A stretch of DNA of 26,579 nt from an uncultured Streptococcus sp. (GTDB lineage: Bacteria; Bacillota; Bacilli; Lactobacillales; Streptococcaceae): contig NZ_CALHWC010000058.1 of the NCBI RefSeq assembly GCF_938036805.1, forward strand, positions 1 through 26,579. Reading direction: 5' to 3'. The notes under the pieces are model-generated. The model was not told the DNA's origin and made no database searches. It saw only the letters and a program-made list of their open reading frames with translations. A program made the translations under genes and the position numbers. Below are positions 8,097 to 15,619 of the stretch, piece by piece. Numbering within the stretch: the stretch's first letter is position 1; the number at the start of each line of letters is the position of its first letter.

Positions 8097-10142
8097 ATGT
8101 TTTTAGAAAAGGTGGAATATTGGGATTTTCGGAAGTATAAATCAAATGATGATTCTCCTGGCCTAATTGTGAATCTTCAAAAAGGCATGAACTTGATAGT
8201 AGGTGAGAATGATGCGGGAAAGACAGCGATTATTGATGGTATTAAATTACTGCTAGGTACGTTGAGTGATGACTATGATAGAATTTCAGATACAGATTTC
8301 TATACACGCGATGGAAAAACATTCAAAGAAGAATTGAAAATAGTAGGTTATTTTACAGATCTTTCATATGAAGAGGCTGCGAAGTTTTTAGAGTGGATTT
8401 CATTCACTCAAGATGCCAAACCATTATTAAAAGTAACTTTAAAGGTTACCAAAAAGAAAAATCCTAATGGAAATGAATATTTTGATAGGAAAATCTATGG
8501 TGGTGACTATAATTCAGAAACTGTTATTGATAGTGAAAGAAGGCAGCTGTTACGAGCAATTTATTTGAAGCCACTGAGGGATGCTCAGAGGGAGTTACGG
8601 CCGGGTCCATATTCTCGATTATCAAACATTCTTTCTGCCCATCCTCAGGTTGGTGAAAGTGGAAAACAAGAACTTCTGGATATTGTTGATAAGGCGAATG
8701 GAGAGGTAAAAGAATTTTTCTCTAAGGATGAACATAATGTGGTTCAGTTAATTATGAATCAACTAGAAACCTTTTATGATAAAAATGATTTTGAAAAAAG
8801 TAAGATTGCCTTTAATGTCTCAGAAGCTAATATTTATTCTATATTATCACGACTAAGTTTAGATACTGAAAGTGTCAATTTAGGATTAGGGAACTCTAAC
8901 CTTTTATATATAGCAGTTGAATTGCTTCTGATGAGAGATGGTAGTAATTATATTGGTCCTAGAATTGCATTGATCGAAGAAATAGAAGCTCATCTTCACA
9001 CACAAGCTCAGATTCGATTGATTAAGCATATGGAGAGTAATTCCTCTACCCAATTTATTCTAACAACACACAGTACCAATCTAGCTTCTTCTATAAATCC
9101 TAAAAATCTTATTTTGCTATATAATAATCAAGCGTTTTCAATGGCAGAATCAGAAACTTTGTTAAAAACAGAAGATTATGAATTTTTGGAGAGATTTTTG
9201 GATGCGACAAAGAGTAATTTATTTTTTGCAAAAGGATTAATATTTGTGGAGGGTGACGCAGAAAATTTGCTTTTACCAACATTTGCTGAGCTAATAGGCT
9301 ATCCTTTACATGAATATGGGATTTCAATAGTTAATATAGGGAATACAGCCTTTGAACGGTATATTAAACTATTTTCAAGAAGTGGAGCTGATAGGATTCA
9401 ATTACCTATTTCTATTATAACTGATGTAGATGTTAGACCACTGGAATATTATAAGGATAAAGGTACATCTGGAAAAGTATACATAATAGGAAATCAAATT
9501 GAATTTCAACAGATTTCAAGTGAATTGAACCTAGAATCTGATTTACCTGAAGAAGACCGTCCTTATGGGACAATATTTTCTACAAAAAAAAATCTAATAG
9601 ATGGATTTGGACTCAAGCAAAATTTTGATGAATCCCAATTAGAAAATAAAGTTGTTAAAGATTTGAATGAAGAGCACATTGAAGAACTCATAAGAATAAA
9701 AAATGATACAATTATCCAAAAATATGACGATTATAATGCTAATTCTAAAACCTTCGTTGCTCCCGAATGGACATTAGAATATAGTTTAGCAAAGAGCCCG
9801 TTAGTAAAGTTGCTTTGGAAATCTATTCATGAAACAAGATATAAGGAACCCTATAGTACTACTAATAAAGAAAAATTTGATAAAATAAATAATCTGTTTA
9901 CCGATGGTAGTGAATCAATCAGCGCTGAGCTAGCATACAATGTATTTAAGTCTTTGAATGATAAAGTTGTATCTAAAGCAATCGTTGCACAAAAGTTGGC
10001 GATTGAAATAGGAAATTTAGATAATGAAGGCAAAGAGCAACTAAAATCAGAAGTACTATCCAATAAGTACACTCAATATTTAGTTGATGCGATTAAACAT
10101 GCTGCTCAGATAAATGAAGAAGAGGGATGTACTGATGAATGA
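8097..10142 (+). CDS. OLD-family ATPase/TOPRIM endonuclease, Gabija GajA-like
   Basis: A 681-residue protein with an N-terminal ABC/SMC-type ATPase and a C-terminal TOPRIM nuclease. Walker A GENDAGKT is at 36-43. A conserved RELRPGPYSRLS stretch lies at about 165-175. Walker B ALIEEIEAHLH is at 291-301, and the switch histidine follows in TTHSTNL. The TOPRIM part shows VEGDAE with E385 and the paired acids ITDVDV with D443 and D445, so its metal-binding residues look intact. OLD proteins encoded next to a UvrD-like helicase are class 2 OLD, the GajA of Gabija. In Gabija the nuclease nicks DNA when nucleotide levels fall during phage infection. It starts 3 nt after the ISP gene with GGTGGAGG just upstream and overlaps the helicase gene by 8 nt. 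At 681 residues it is about 100 longer than prototype GajA; the extra length appears to lie after the TOPRIM acids. Confidence 0.87.
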   Translation: MFLEKVEYWDFRKYKSNDDSPGLIVNLQKGMNLIVGENDAGKTAIIDGIKLLLGTLSDDYDRISDTDFYTRDGKTFKEELKIVGYFTDLSYEEAAKFLEWISFTQDAKPLLKVTLKVTKKKNPNGNEYFDRKIYGGDYNSETVIDSERRQLLRAIYLKPLRDAQRELRPGPYSRLSNILSAHPQVGESGKQELLDIVDKANGEVKEFFSKDEHNVVQLIMNQLETFYDKNDFEKSKIAFNVSEANIYSILSRLSLDTESVNLGLGNSNLLYIAVELLLMRDGSNYIGPRIALIEEIEAHLHTQAQIRLIKHMESNSSTQFILTTHSTNLASSINPKNLILLYNNQAFSMAESETLLKTEDYEFLERFLDATKSNLFFAKGLIFVEGDAENLLLPTFAELIGYPLHEYGISIVNIGNTAFERYIKLFSRSGADRIQLPISIITDVDVRPLEYYKDKGTSGKVYIIGNQIEFQQISSELNLESDLPEEDRPYGTIFSTKKNLIDGFGLKQNFDESQLENKVVKDLNEEHIEELIRIKNDTIIQKYDDYNANSKTFVAPEWTLEYSLAKSPLVKLLWKSIHETRYKEPYSTTNKEKFDKINNLFTDGSESISAELAYNVFKSLNDKVVSKAIVAQKLAIEIGNLDNEGKEQLKSEVLSNKYTQYLVDAIKHAAQINEEEGCTDE

Positions 10143-11970
10143 ATTAATAGCATCAATTGAGAAAAGTTTACTCCCATCTGGATGTCATTTTTCTGAGGAA
10201 CAGCAATCCGTTATCTATGAGAACAATGATATGGATGTTGTCGCTGGACCTGGGACAGGAAAAACCACAGTTCTTACTGCACGCATTAAAATACTATTGG
10301 AACAATTGAAAGGTTCTGGACAAGGCATCTGCGTTCTAACTCATACAAATGTTGCTGTTGATGAAATAAAATCGAGTTTAAAAAAGCTCGGTGTTGAAGA
10401 AATCAAAAATCCTCATTTTATTGGAACAATTCAAGATTTTTTCAATACATTTTTTGCTAAGAAAGCATTTCATTTGATTCTAGGTGATAAACAAATGAGA
10501 GTGCTTGATGATGAAATATTCCGAGAAAAATTTGATAAACAGTTTGTTCGATATTATCAAACTTTGATTGAAAAAGGTAGTGTTAAATCAGTTCCCGAGA
10601 AATTACCCAATCCAGCTGGAAAAATAGATAAATGGAATTTTTTGCATGAGGGAAATCCAGTGAGAGTAGAATCTAAGGTTGGTGGAAAAAATAAACAATA
10701 TAACAACGCTTTTAATACTAGTATAAATAGGTTATTTAAATTAGGTATTATTACAAATCATTGTTGTCTGGAACTGTCAAATTGGTATATTGAACAGTAT
10801 AACAAAATATTTAAAGCAATAATCTCTAAAAGATTTGCTTATTTGTTATTAGACGAGGCACAGGATACAAGTAAATTTCAATTTGAATTACTCCAATCAT
10901 TATTTGATAATACTTCTGTAATCGTTCAAAAGTTTGGAGATCCTTATCAAGCAATCTACAATATTTGGGGTGGTGATACAGAATTGGCGTGGGAAGTCGA
11001 CGATTCTAGGGAGAAGCGTATTTCCAAAACCTCACGATTCAGCGAAACTATTGTAGATGTTGTAAAAAATGTTTGTATTGTGAAATACGATGATTTTAAA
11101 TCAACTACTAACCATACTTCCTTCTCTCCGTATTTTATTATTTACGAAGATGGAGATGATTTGATAAAGAAATATAGATTGTTAATTGATGAATTAGAAG
11201 ATAAGAATGAAACTTTTAAGAAATCAAGAAAACCTAAAGTTATTGTATCAGCTCTACACAGGGATTTGGAAAACACTTTTGGTGAAAGATATAATCGTGC
11301 TGTCACAAAGAATACAAATTATAAGAGTGATTTTGAGTTATTTTCGAGTATTTTGCTAAAGTCATTATCAAAATATTTTGATAACGACTTTGAAGATAGC
11401 TTAAACAAAGATGAATTTAGAATAAAGGCATTTAAAATTATTAAAGAACTGAGGAATGATAATGATGAGAAAATAATTGATGAGTTAAGTGAACTTCTTG
11501 ATGGACTTGTAATTGATAAAGAACTGTTGCAAAATAATTATGGTTTATGTATTGAGATTAAGGAGTTGCTGAAATCTAATTTCTCTAATGGCTCACAAAC
11601 TATATCAGACCAGTCAGTATATAATGACGGTGAAGATATAAGTCTAGCTACCATACATTCGGTGAAAGGAGAGACTCACAAGGCAACTTTGCTAATGTTG
11701 GATTCAGAGTTTTCTACTGGTTATGGTGATAGTTCCACTAGCTATTCTATGCTTCAATTACTCGAAAAATATTTGACTAAAAATTATGTTGAACTTCCAC
11801 AAGATAAAAGTGATATGGAGAAAGAAACAGAAAAGGCTCTTAAACTTGCTTATGTTGCTCTAAGTAGACCAACTCATCTTATCTGTATAGGGATTCCAGA
11901 ATACAAAGTAACAGAGAATGAAAACTTATTAAATGTTTTTAAAAGTGCTGGATGGATGGAAAGTTCATAG
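10135..11970 (+). CDS. UvrD/PcrA-like SF1 helicase, Gabija GajB-like
   Basis: A 611-residue superfamily 1A helicase. Visible motifs: Q motif around FSEEQQ (19-24), Walker A AGPGTGKTT (37-45), motif II LLLDEAQD with D240-E241 (DEAQ), motif III/IV region FGDPYQAIYN, motif V around ATIHSVKGETHKAT, and motif VI near the C-terminus (AYVALSRPTHL). It follows the OLD nuclease with an 8-nt overlap, the pairing that defines Gabija, where GajB uses DNA ends or ssDNA to stimulate GajA. ATG 10135 is preferred over an in-frame ATG at 10114 because GAAGAGG lies about 10 nt upstream of 10135 and the short overlap is typical. It is longer than prototype GajB (about 490), with extra sequence between motifs IV and V. 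A strong terminator follows. Confidence 0.87.
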   Translation: MNELIASIEKSLLPSGCHFSEEQQSVIYENNDMDVVAGPGTGKTTVLTARIKILLEQLKGSGQGICVLTHTNVAVDEIKSSLKKLGVEEIKNPHFIGTIQDFFNTFFAKKAFHLILGDKQMRVLDDEIFREKFDKQFVRYYQTLIEKGSVKSVPEKLPNPAGKIDKWNFLHEGNPVRVESKVGGKNKQYNNAFNTSINRLFKLGIITNHCCLELSNWYIEQYNKIFKAIISKRFAYLLLDEAQDTSKFQFELLQSLFDNTSVIVQKFGDPYQAIYNIWGGDTELAWEVDDSREKRISKTSRFSETIVDVVKNVCIVKYDDFKSTTNHTSFSPYFIIYEDGDDLIKKYRLLIDELEDKNETFKKSRKPKVIVSALHRDLENTFGERYNRAVTKNTNYKSDFELFSSILLKSLSKYFDNDFEDSLNKDEFRIKAFKIIKELRNDNDEKIIDELSELLDGLVIDKELLQNNYGLCIEIKELLKSNFSNGSQTISDQSVYNDGEDISLATIHSVKGETHKATLLMLDSEFSTGYGDSSTSYSMLQLLEKYLTKNYVELPQDKSDMEKETEKALKLAYVALSRPTHLICIGIPEYKVTENENLLNVFKSAGWMESS

Positions 11971-12015
11971 GAATGTTAGTTCACGTATACTGAATTACTT
12001 AATTACTTAATATCT

Positions 12016-12041
12016 TTCCAAAAAATCATCATTTTTCGGAA
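12016..12041. other. Extra hairpin after the defence operon
   Basis: TTCCAAAAAAT pairs with ATTTTTCGGAA across a CATC loop, with one mismatch. It lies just before the clear terminator at 12048 and may protect the 3' end or act as part of a tandem terminator. Confidence 0.4.
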
Positions 12042-12047
12042 AAACAT

Positions 12048-12081
12048 AACTGACAGTAGAAATTCTGCTGTCAGTTTTTTT
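12048..12081 (+). terminator. Rho-independent terminator of the defence operon
   Basis: AACTGACAG (12048-12056) pairs with CTGTCAGTT (12068-12076) and is followed by a run of seven T. It lies 78 nt after the helicase stop and immediately before the left terminal repeat of IS30 copy 2. The operon's terminator is therefore part of the cargo, not of the insertion sequence. Confidence 0.88.
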
Positions 12082-12084
12082 ATC

Positions 12085-12111
12085 CTTGAATATACAATAT
12101 AAGTGCACAAT
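12085..12111. repeat. IS30 left terminal inverted repeat (copy 2)
   Basis: The sequence runs from CTTGAAT to AAGTGCACAAT. Compared with the reverse complement of 12703-12729 it differs at 5 of 27 positions, all near the middle of the repeat. It begins 4 nt after the T-run of the defence operon terminator. Confidence 0.7.
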
Positions 12112-12123
12112 AAAAACCAATAA

Positions 12124-12720
12124 GATTTTTTAGTAAAATATGGTGCTCGCGGTGTGATTCGCAAACTTCGTCATCGTGGGAAAACACGCCATACGAAAGG
12201 TCATGATGAAAACAGAGGGAAATTTCCTGTTTCTCATACCATTCACGAAAGATCCGAAGAAGCAAACAAGCGAACTAGGATCGGTGATTGGGAAGCAGAC
12301 ACCGTTGCAGGAAAAACTGGAAAAGCTTGTCTAGTTACTCTAACGGATCGTTATTCTCGTTTTCTTAAAATCAAGAAGCTAGCGGTTGTCATAGAGGCTA
12401 TGGTACAAATGTTGGAGCCCTTGCCGAAAGAAACTGTCACTCCAGATAGAGGAAAAGAATTCACGAATCATCAAGACTTGACTGACAAATTAAAGGTAGA
12501 AGTCTATTTCCCAGATCCTCATGCGCCTTGGCACCGAGGAACCAATGAGAATACCAATGGATTACTACGAGAATATTTTCCCAAAGGGAGCGACTTAACA
12601 TTTATTGACGAGCACACCATTCAGCTGTGGGAAGCTAAACTAAATAATAGACCACGAAAGTGTCTCAACTGGAATACTCCTTATGAAGTATTTCATGGTG
12701 AAATTGTGCACTTAATTTGA
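12124..12720 (+). pseudogene. IS30-family transposase remnant, copy 2 (N-terminus deleted)
   Basis: An open frame of 198 codons follows a TAA at 12121-12123 and ends with TGA at 12718-12720. It carries family sequence from KYGARGVIRKLRHRG to YEVFHGEIVHLI. All three DDE acids are present: in GDWEADTV, TPDRGKEF and NENTNGLLREYF. The helix-turn-helix region of the first 120 or so residues is missing and there is no proper start or ribosome site; GTG at 12154 is only the first possible start. Relative to copy 1 it also lacks five codons after IKK. It may fold as a catalytic domain but should not bind the ends, so it is treated as inactive. Confidence 0.83.
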
Positions 12721-12729
12721 CAATTCAAG
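12703..12729. repeat. IS30 right terminal inverted repeat (copy 2)
   Basis: It runs from ATTGTGCACTT to ATTCAAG and overlaps the last codons of the transposase frame. It also contains an outward TTGACA (12717-12722), but no TATAAT follows at a usable distance, unlike copy 1. Confidence 0.72.
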
Positions 12730-12734
12730 TCTCA

Positions 12735-12770
12735 AAAATCAAAAAACATCCCTTGGAAAAGTCCAAGAGA
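12735..12770 (-). terminator. Terminator downstream of lysS
   Basis: Read on the minus strand, TCTCTTGGA (12770-12762) pairs with TCCAAGGGA (12757-12749), with one G-U pair and a 4-nt loop, followed by TG and a T-rich run. It lies about 115 nt after the lysS stop and next to IS30 copy 2. The stretch 12771-12884 holds nothing else I can recognise. Confidence 0.65.
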
Positions 12771-12884
12771 AGCTGTAAGTCTTTATAGAGTTTTACAATC
12801 CTATAAATAATTTCTGGTAAATTTTTGGTAAGATGGTAAGTTTTCCAATCACAAAGCCCGTCAAATCAATAATTTTAGAGCCGA

Positions 12885-14375
12885 TTACTTCATAGTCGGG
12901 AAAAGCAATACATCGCGAATGGTAGTCACATCTGTCAGCAACATTACAAGCCGGTCGATACCGATACCGAGGCCTCCAGTTGGTGGCATACCGTATTCCA
13001 AGGCTTCAACGTAATCATAGTCGATACCAGTTGCTTCGTCATCGCCCAGTTCCTTAGCTTTTGCCTGTGCTTCAAAACGAGATAATTGATCGATTGGATC
13101 GTTCAGCTCAGTGAAGGCGTTAGCATATTCTTTGGTCATGATAAAGAGCTCAAAGCGGTCCGTGAAGCGTGGGTCTTCTGGGTTTTTCTTGGCCAGAGGT
13201 GACACAGCGACAGGATGGCCATAGACAAATGTCGGCTGAATCAAGGTTTCTTCGACAAATTCTTCAAAGAAAGCATTGATGATGTGTCCAACTTCAGTAT
13301 AATGTTTTTCAACTGGCACTTTCTTTTCCTTAGCCAAGGCAGCAGCTTCTTCAAAGCTCATATCTTGCCAGAAGTCTACGCCAGTGATTTCTTTAATGGC
13401 ATCCACCATATGAACACGTTTGAATGGCTCGTTGATCTTGATCTCAGTACCTTGGTAGTTGACTGGTCCATCTCCTTTTACAGAAATGGCAGCGTGTTGG
13501 ATGATGCCTTCTGTCAAGTCCATGATATCTTGGAAGTCCGCATAGGCTTGGTAAACCTCGATAGATGTGAACTCAGGGTTATGAGTGGCGTCCATCCCTT
13601 CGTTACGGAAGATACGACCAATTTCATAGACACGTTCCATACCACCGACGATAAGGCGTTTCAAGTGAAGCTCAGTTGCAATCCGTAGCACCATATCAAT
13701 GTTTTGAGCATTGTGGTGAGTAATGAATGGACGAGCAGCAGCGCCGCCTGCTTCGTTGTGGAGAACAGGTGTTTCAACTTCAAGGAAGCCTTGTCCATCA
13801 AGATAGCGACGAATTTCTGAGATGATTTTTGAACGAGTGACAAAGCGCTCAAAGCTCTCGCGGTTGGAAATCAAATCCAAATAACGTTTGCGGTAGATGG
13901 TTTCCACATCTGTCAAACCGTGGAATTTCTCTGGAAGGGGACGCAGAGCTTTTGAAAGGTGAGTAATATGCGTTGCTTTGATAGAGAGTTCTCCCATATC
14001 TGTGCGCATCACATCGCCTTCAATTCCCAAGAAGTCACCCAAGTCAGCCTTTTTGAAAATCTCATAGTTTTCTTCACCAACTTCGTCCTTACGAACGTAA
14101 ATCTGGATTTGGCCTTCACGGTCTTGGATGTGGGCGAAGCCGACTTTCCCTTTTCCACGTTTAGTCATCAAACGACCAGCAATAGTTGCTGTTTCGTTCA
14201 ATTCATGTAATTCTTCTTTGGATTTGTCGCTGTATTTTTCTTTAAGTTGAGCAGAATTTGCAGTACGTTCAAAACGTTTTCCGAAAGGATCAATTCCTTG
14301 CTCAGCCAGCGCGGCCATTTTTTCACGGCGAATAATCTGCTGGTCATTTAATTCTTCAATATGTTCAGTAGTCAT
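12885..14375 (-). CDS. lysS: Lysyl-tRNA synthetase, class II
   Basis: This 496-residue cytoplasmic enzyme charges tRNA-Lys with lysine at the cost of ATP. An N-terminal OB-fold anticodon-binding domain spans about 60-145. The class II catalytic core follows, with motif 1 around 186-205 (RRYLDGQGFLEVETPVL), motif 2 at 257-273 (RNEGMDATHNPEF) and motif 3 at about 467-478 (GGLGIGIDRLVM). Length is exactly typical for LysS. The start is fixed by GGAGGA (14386-14381) five bases upstream of the ATG. It is transcribed on the minus strand and appears monocistronic: a terminator lies on each side and a promoter-like box upstream. A 157-codon frame on the opposite strand is a shadow of this gene. Confidence 0.98.
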   Translation of the reverse strand: MTTEHIEELNDQQIIRREKMAALAEQGIDPFGKRFERTANSAQLKEKYSDKSKEELHELNETATIAGRLMTKRGKGKVGFAHIQDREGQIQIYVRKDEVGEENYEIFKKADLGDFLGIEGDVMRTDMGELSIKATHITHLSKALRPLPEKFHGLTDVETIYRKRYLDLISNRESFERFVTRSKIISEIRRYLDGQGFLEVETPVLHNEAGGAAARPFITHHNAQNIDMVLRIATELHLKRLIVGGMERVYEIGRIFRNEGMDATHNPEFTSIEVYQAYADFQDIMDLTEGIIQHAAISVKGDGPVNYQGTEIKINEPFKRVHMVDAIKEITGVDFWQDMSFEEAAALAKEKKVPVEKHYTEVGHIINAFFEEFVEETLIQPTFVYGHPVAVSPLAKKNPEDPRFTDRFELFIMTKEYANAFTELNDPIDQLSRFEAQAKAKELGDDEATGIDYDYVEALEYGMPPTGGLGIGIDRLVMLLTDVTTIRDVLLFPTMK

Positions 14376-14402
14376 TTTCTTCCTCCTAAGGCTTTCCCTT
14401 CT

Positions 14403-14411
14403 ATTTTATCA
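14403..14411 (-). promoter_or_regulatory. Extended -10 promoter for lysS
   Basis: Minus-strand TGATAAAAT (TG plus a near-consensus -10) lies about 28 nt before the lysS ATG, between the upstream terminator and the gene. No clear -35 is seen at 17 nt, which is common for extended -10 promoters. Confidence 0.5.
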
Positions 14412-14447
14412 CAAAATAAAAGGAAATTCAGCAATAATTATTGATAA

Positions 14448-14485
14448 AAATAGAAAAACTGCGATGTTTAAAGATTCGCAGTTTC
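14448..14485 (-). terminator. Terminator of the phosphatase/ybaK/PopT-like operon
   Basis: On the minus strand AAACTGCGA (14484-14476) pairs with TCGCAGTTT (14464-14456), followed by further T and a T-rich run. The left arm overlaps the last codons and the stop of the phosphatase gene, separating it from lysS. Confidence 0.8.
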
Positions 14486-15109
14486 ATCTGTTGACAAGTA
14501 GTCTAAGTTGTTCCAAGCAAGTAACTTGAAAGAGTCAAAGTCCTCTGTTTCCAAAATGGTGACGCTAGCGTTGGACAAGCCTCCGTCCTTACGGAGCAAA
14601 GATGTTTCGTAACCGAGCAGGCGACGAATGCTAGCAGTTAGGTTAGCTCCATGCCCGACAATCAAGACATTTTGAAAATCTTTCCCTTTGAGAGACTTGA
14701 CGAAGGAAATTGTCCGCTGGGTAGTTTGATCAACGGATTCTGCTCCAAATAGTTGGTGATCAAACTGGGATAGATCGTGGCGGAAGGCCCACATCTGCTG
14801 AGGATAAGCAGCTTTAGCCCTAGCAATTTCCCTACCTTCTAGCTTGCCAAGAGCCCACTCTCTTAGTTCAGGAGTCGAAACAATGTCGGTTTGATGCTGG
14901 TTTTCACTTTGGATAATCTCTGCAGAACGGTAAGCGCGCGGCAAATCGCTGGAGTAGATTTTATCGAATTGAACGTTTGACAAGTTCTTGCCCAAGCGCT
15001 TGAGCTCGTCAATAGAGGTTTCAAGCAGTGGAGAATCTCCGCTTGCCCCTTGGAAACGCATTTCGAGATTCCATTCGGTTTTTCCATGTCGGATAAAATA
15101 CAATTTCAT
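14468..15109 (-). CDS. Histidine phosphatase superfamily protein (phosphoglycerate mutase-like)
   Basis: A 213-residue member of the histidine phosphatase (phosphoglycerate mutase-like) family. The catalytic motif RHGKTEWN is at 7-14, with H8 as the expected phospho-accepting histidine. The second conserved histidine, H153, lies in IVGHGAN, and an acidic residue in the ELREW stretch near 81-84 could be the proton donor. SSDLPRAYRSAEI (about 53-65) is also family-typical. Members act on small phosphorylated substrates (broad-specificity phosphatase or cofactor-dependent mutase); this one is shorter than glycolytic GpmA (about 230), so a phosphatase role is likelier. It is the last gene of a minus-strand operon, 33 nt after the deacylase gene, and its stop lies within the terminator stem. 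Substrate cannot be told from sequence. Confidence 0.88.
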   Translation of the reverse strand: MKLYFIRHGKTEWNLEMRFQGASGDSPLLETSIDELKRLGKNLSNVQFDKIYSSDLPRAYRSAEIIQSENQHQTDIVSTPELREWALGKLEGREIARAKAAYPQQMWAFRHDLSQFDHQLFGAESVDQTTQRTISFVKSLKGKDFQNVLIVGHGANLTASIRRLLGYETSLLRKDGGLSNASVTILETEDFDSFKLLAWNNLDYLSTDETANL

Positions 15110-15142
15110 ATCAAGATCCTTTTTTCTTTTGAAGCTAAAAAC

Positions 15143-15619
15143 TTAGTCCTCTTTCAAGTCCGCGAACTGTGCTTGAACAAAGTCAGCCAAGTCCTGAGCC
15201 TTGATCTGGATGCTACGGCCGACCTCACCAGCAGAAACAATGATTCTTTCGCGACTTAGAGCCGTTTGGTCAATGAAAATTGGGAAGGAGTGCTTTTGGC
15301 GAATTCCGACAGGATTATTGGCACCATGGATGTAACCAGTCGTTTTTTCTAAATCTTTTTGCGGAATCATGCTAACTTTTTTATTGCCTGAAATTTTCGC
15401 TAATTTCTTTTCCGACAGATGTTCTGTGATGGGGAGAATCCCAATGACTGTTCCTGTTTTATCTCCGTTTAAAGCCAGTGTTTTATAAATGAGTGAGCGG
15501 TCAAATTCTTCAGTTAGGTTATCATCCAAAGCATTAATTTGCAAGCCTTGGTGCTCAATTTTTGCCTTGTTTAAAATTTGCTCGACCAGTGTTTTTTTTA
15601 GTTTTGTCTTTTTTGCCAT
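15143..15619 (-). CDS. ybaK: Cys-tRNA(Pro) deacylase, YbaK/EbsC family
   Basis: A 158-residue protein of the YbaK/EbsC/ProX editing family, which hydrolyses cysteine mis-attached to tRNA-Pro. A lysine-rich N-terminus (MAKKTKLKKT) leads into the family fold, with the conserved KTLALNGDK (about 46-54) and GYIHGANNPVGIRQKH (about 91-106) stretches; the latter corresponds to the family's GYxxGGxSPxG-type loop. Length is typical (about 155-160). Its ATG overlaps the stop of the upstream membrane-protein gene as TAATG, indicating translational coupling. It is separated from the phosphatase gene by 33 nt. Specificity within the family is inferred. Confidence 0.9.
   Translation of the reverse strand: MAKKTKLKKTLVEQILNKAKIEHQGLQINALDDNLTEEFDRSLIYKTLALNGDKTGTVIGILPITEHLSEKKLAKISGNKKVSMIPQKDLEKTTGYIHGANNPVGIRQKHSFPIFIDQTALSRERIIVSAGEVGRSIQIKAQDLADFVQAQFADLKED

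Larger units (their letters stand above)
12085..12729 (+). mobile_element. IS30-family element, copy 2 (both ends, internally deleted)
   Basis: About 645 bp bounded by related inverted repeats: left 12085-12111 (CTTGAAT, ending AAGTGCACAAT) and right 12703-12729 (ATTGTGCACTT, ending ATTCAAG). By eye they match at 22 of 27 positions. Complete IS30-family elements are roughly 1 kb with a transposase of about 320 residues, so about a third is missing at the left. The element lies in direct orientation to copy 1 and forms the right border of the defence operon. Confidence 0.82.

Noticed and set aside
10114..10134. Earlier ATG start for the helicase gene
   Set aside because: It would lengthen the overlap with the nuclease gene and has a poorer ribosome site than ATG 10135.
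2801..12729. Active composite IS30 transposon carrying the defence genes
   Set aside because: Copy 1 lacks its left end and is frameshifted, and copy 2 lacks the transposase N-terminus. No target duplication at the outer borders could be recognised.
12717..12745. Outward hybrid promoter from IS30 copy 2 reading against lysS
   Set aside because: TTGACA is present, but no -10-like hexamer lies 16-19 nt downstream.
13215..13688. 157-codon frame on the plus strand inside lysS
   Set aside because: It is entirely antisense to a complete lysS, has no ribosome site and resembles no family.
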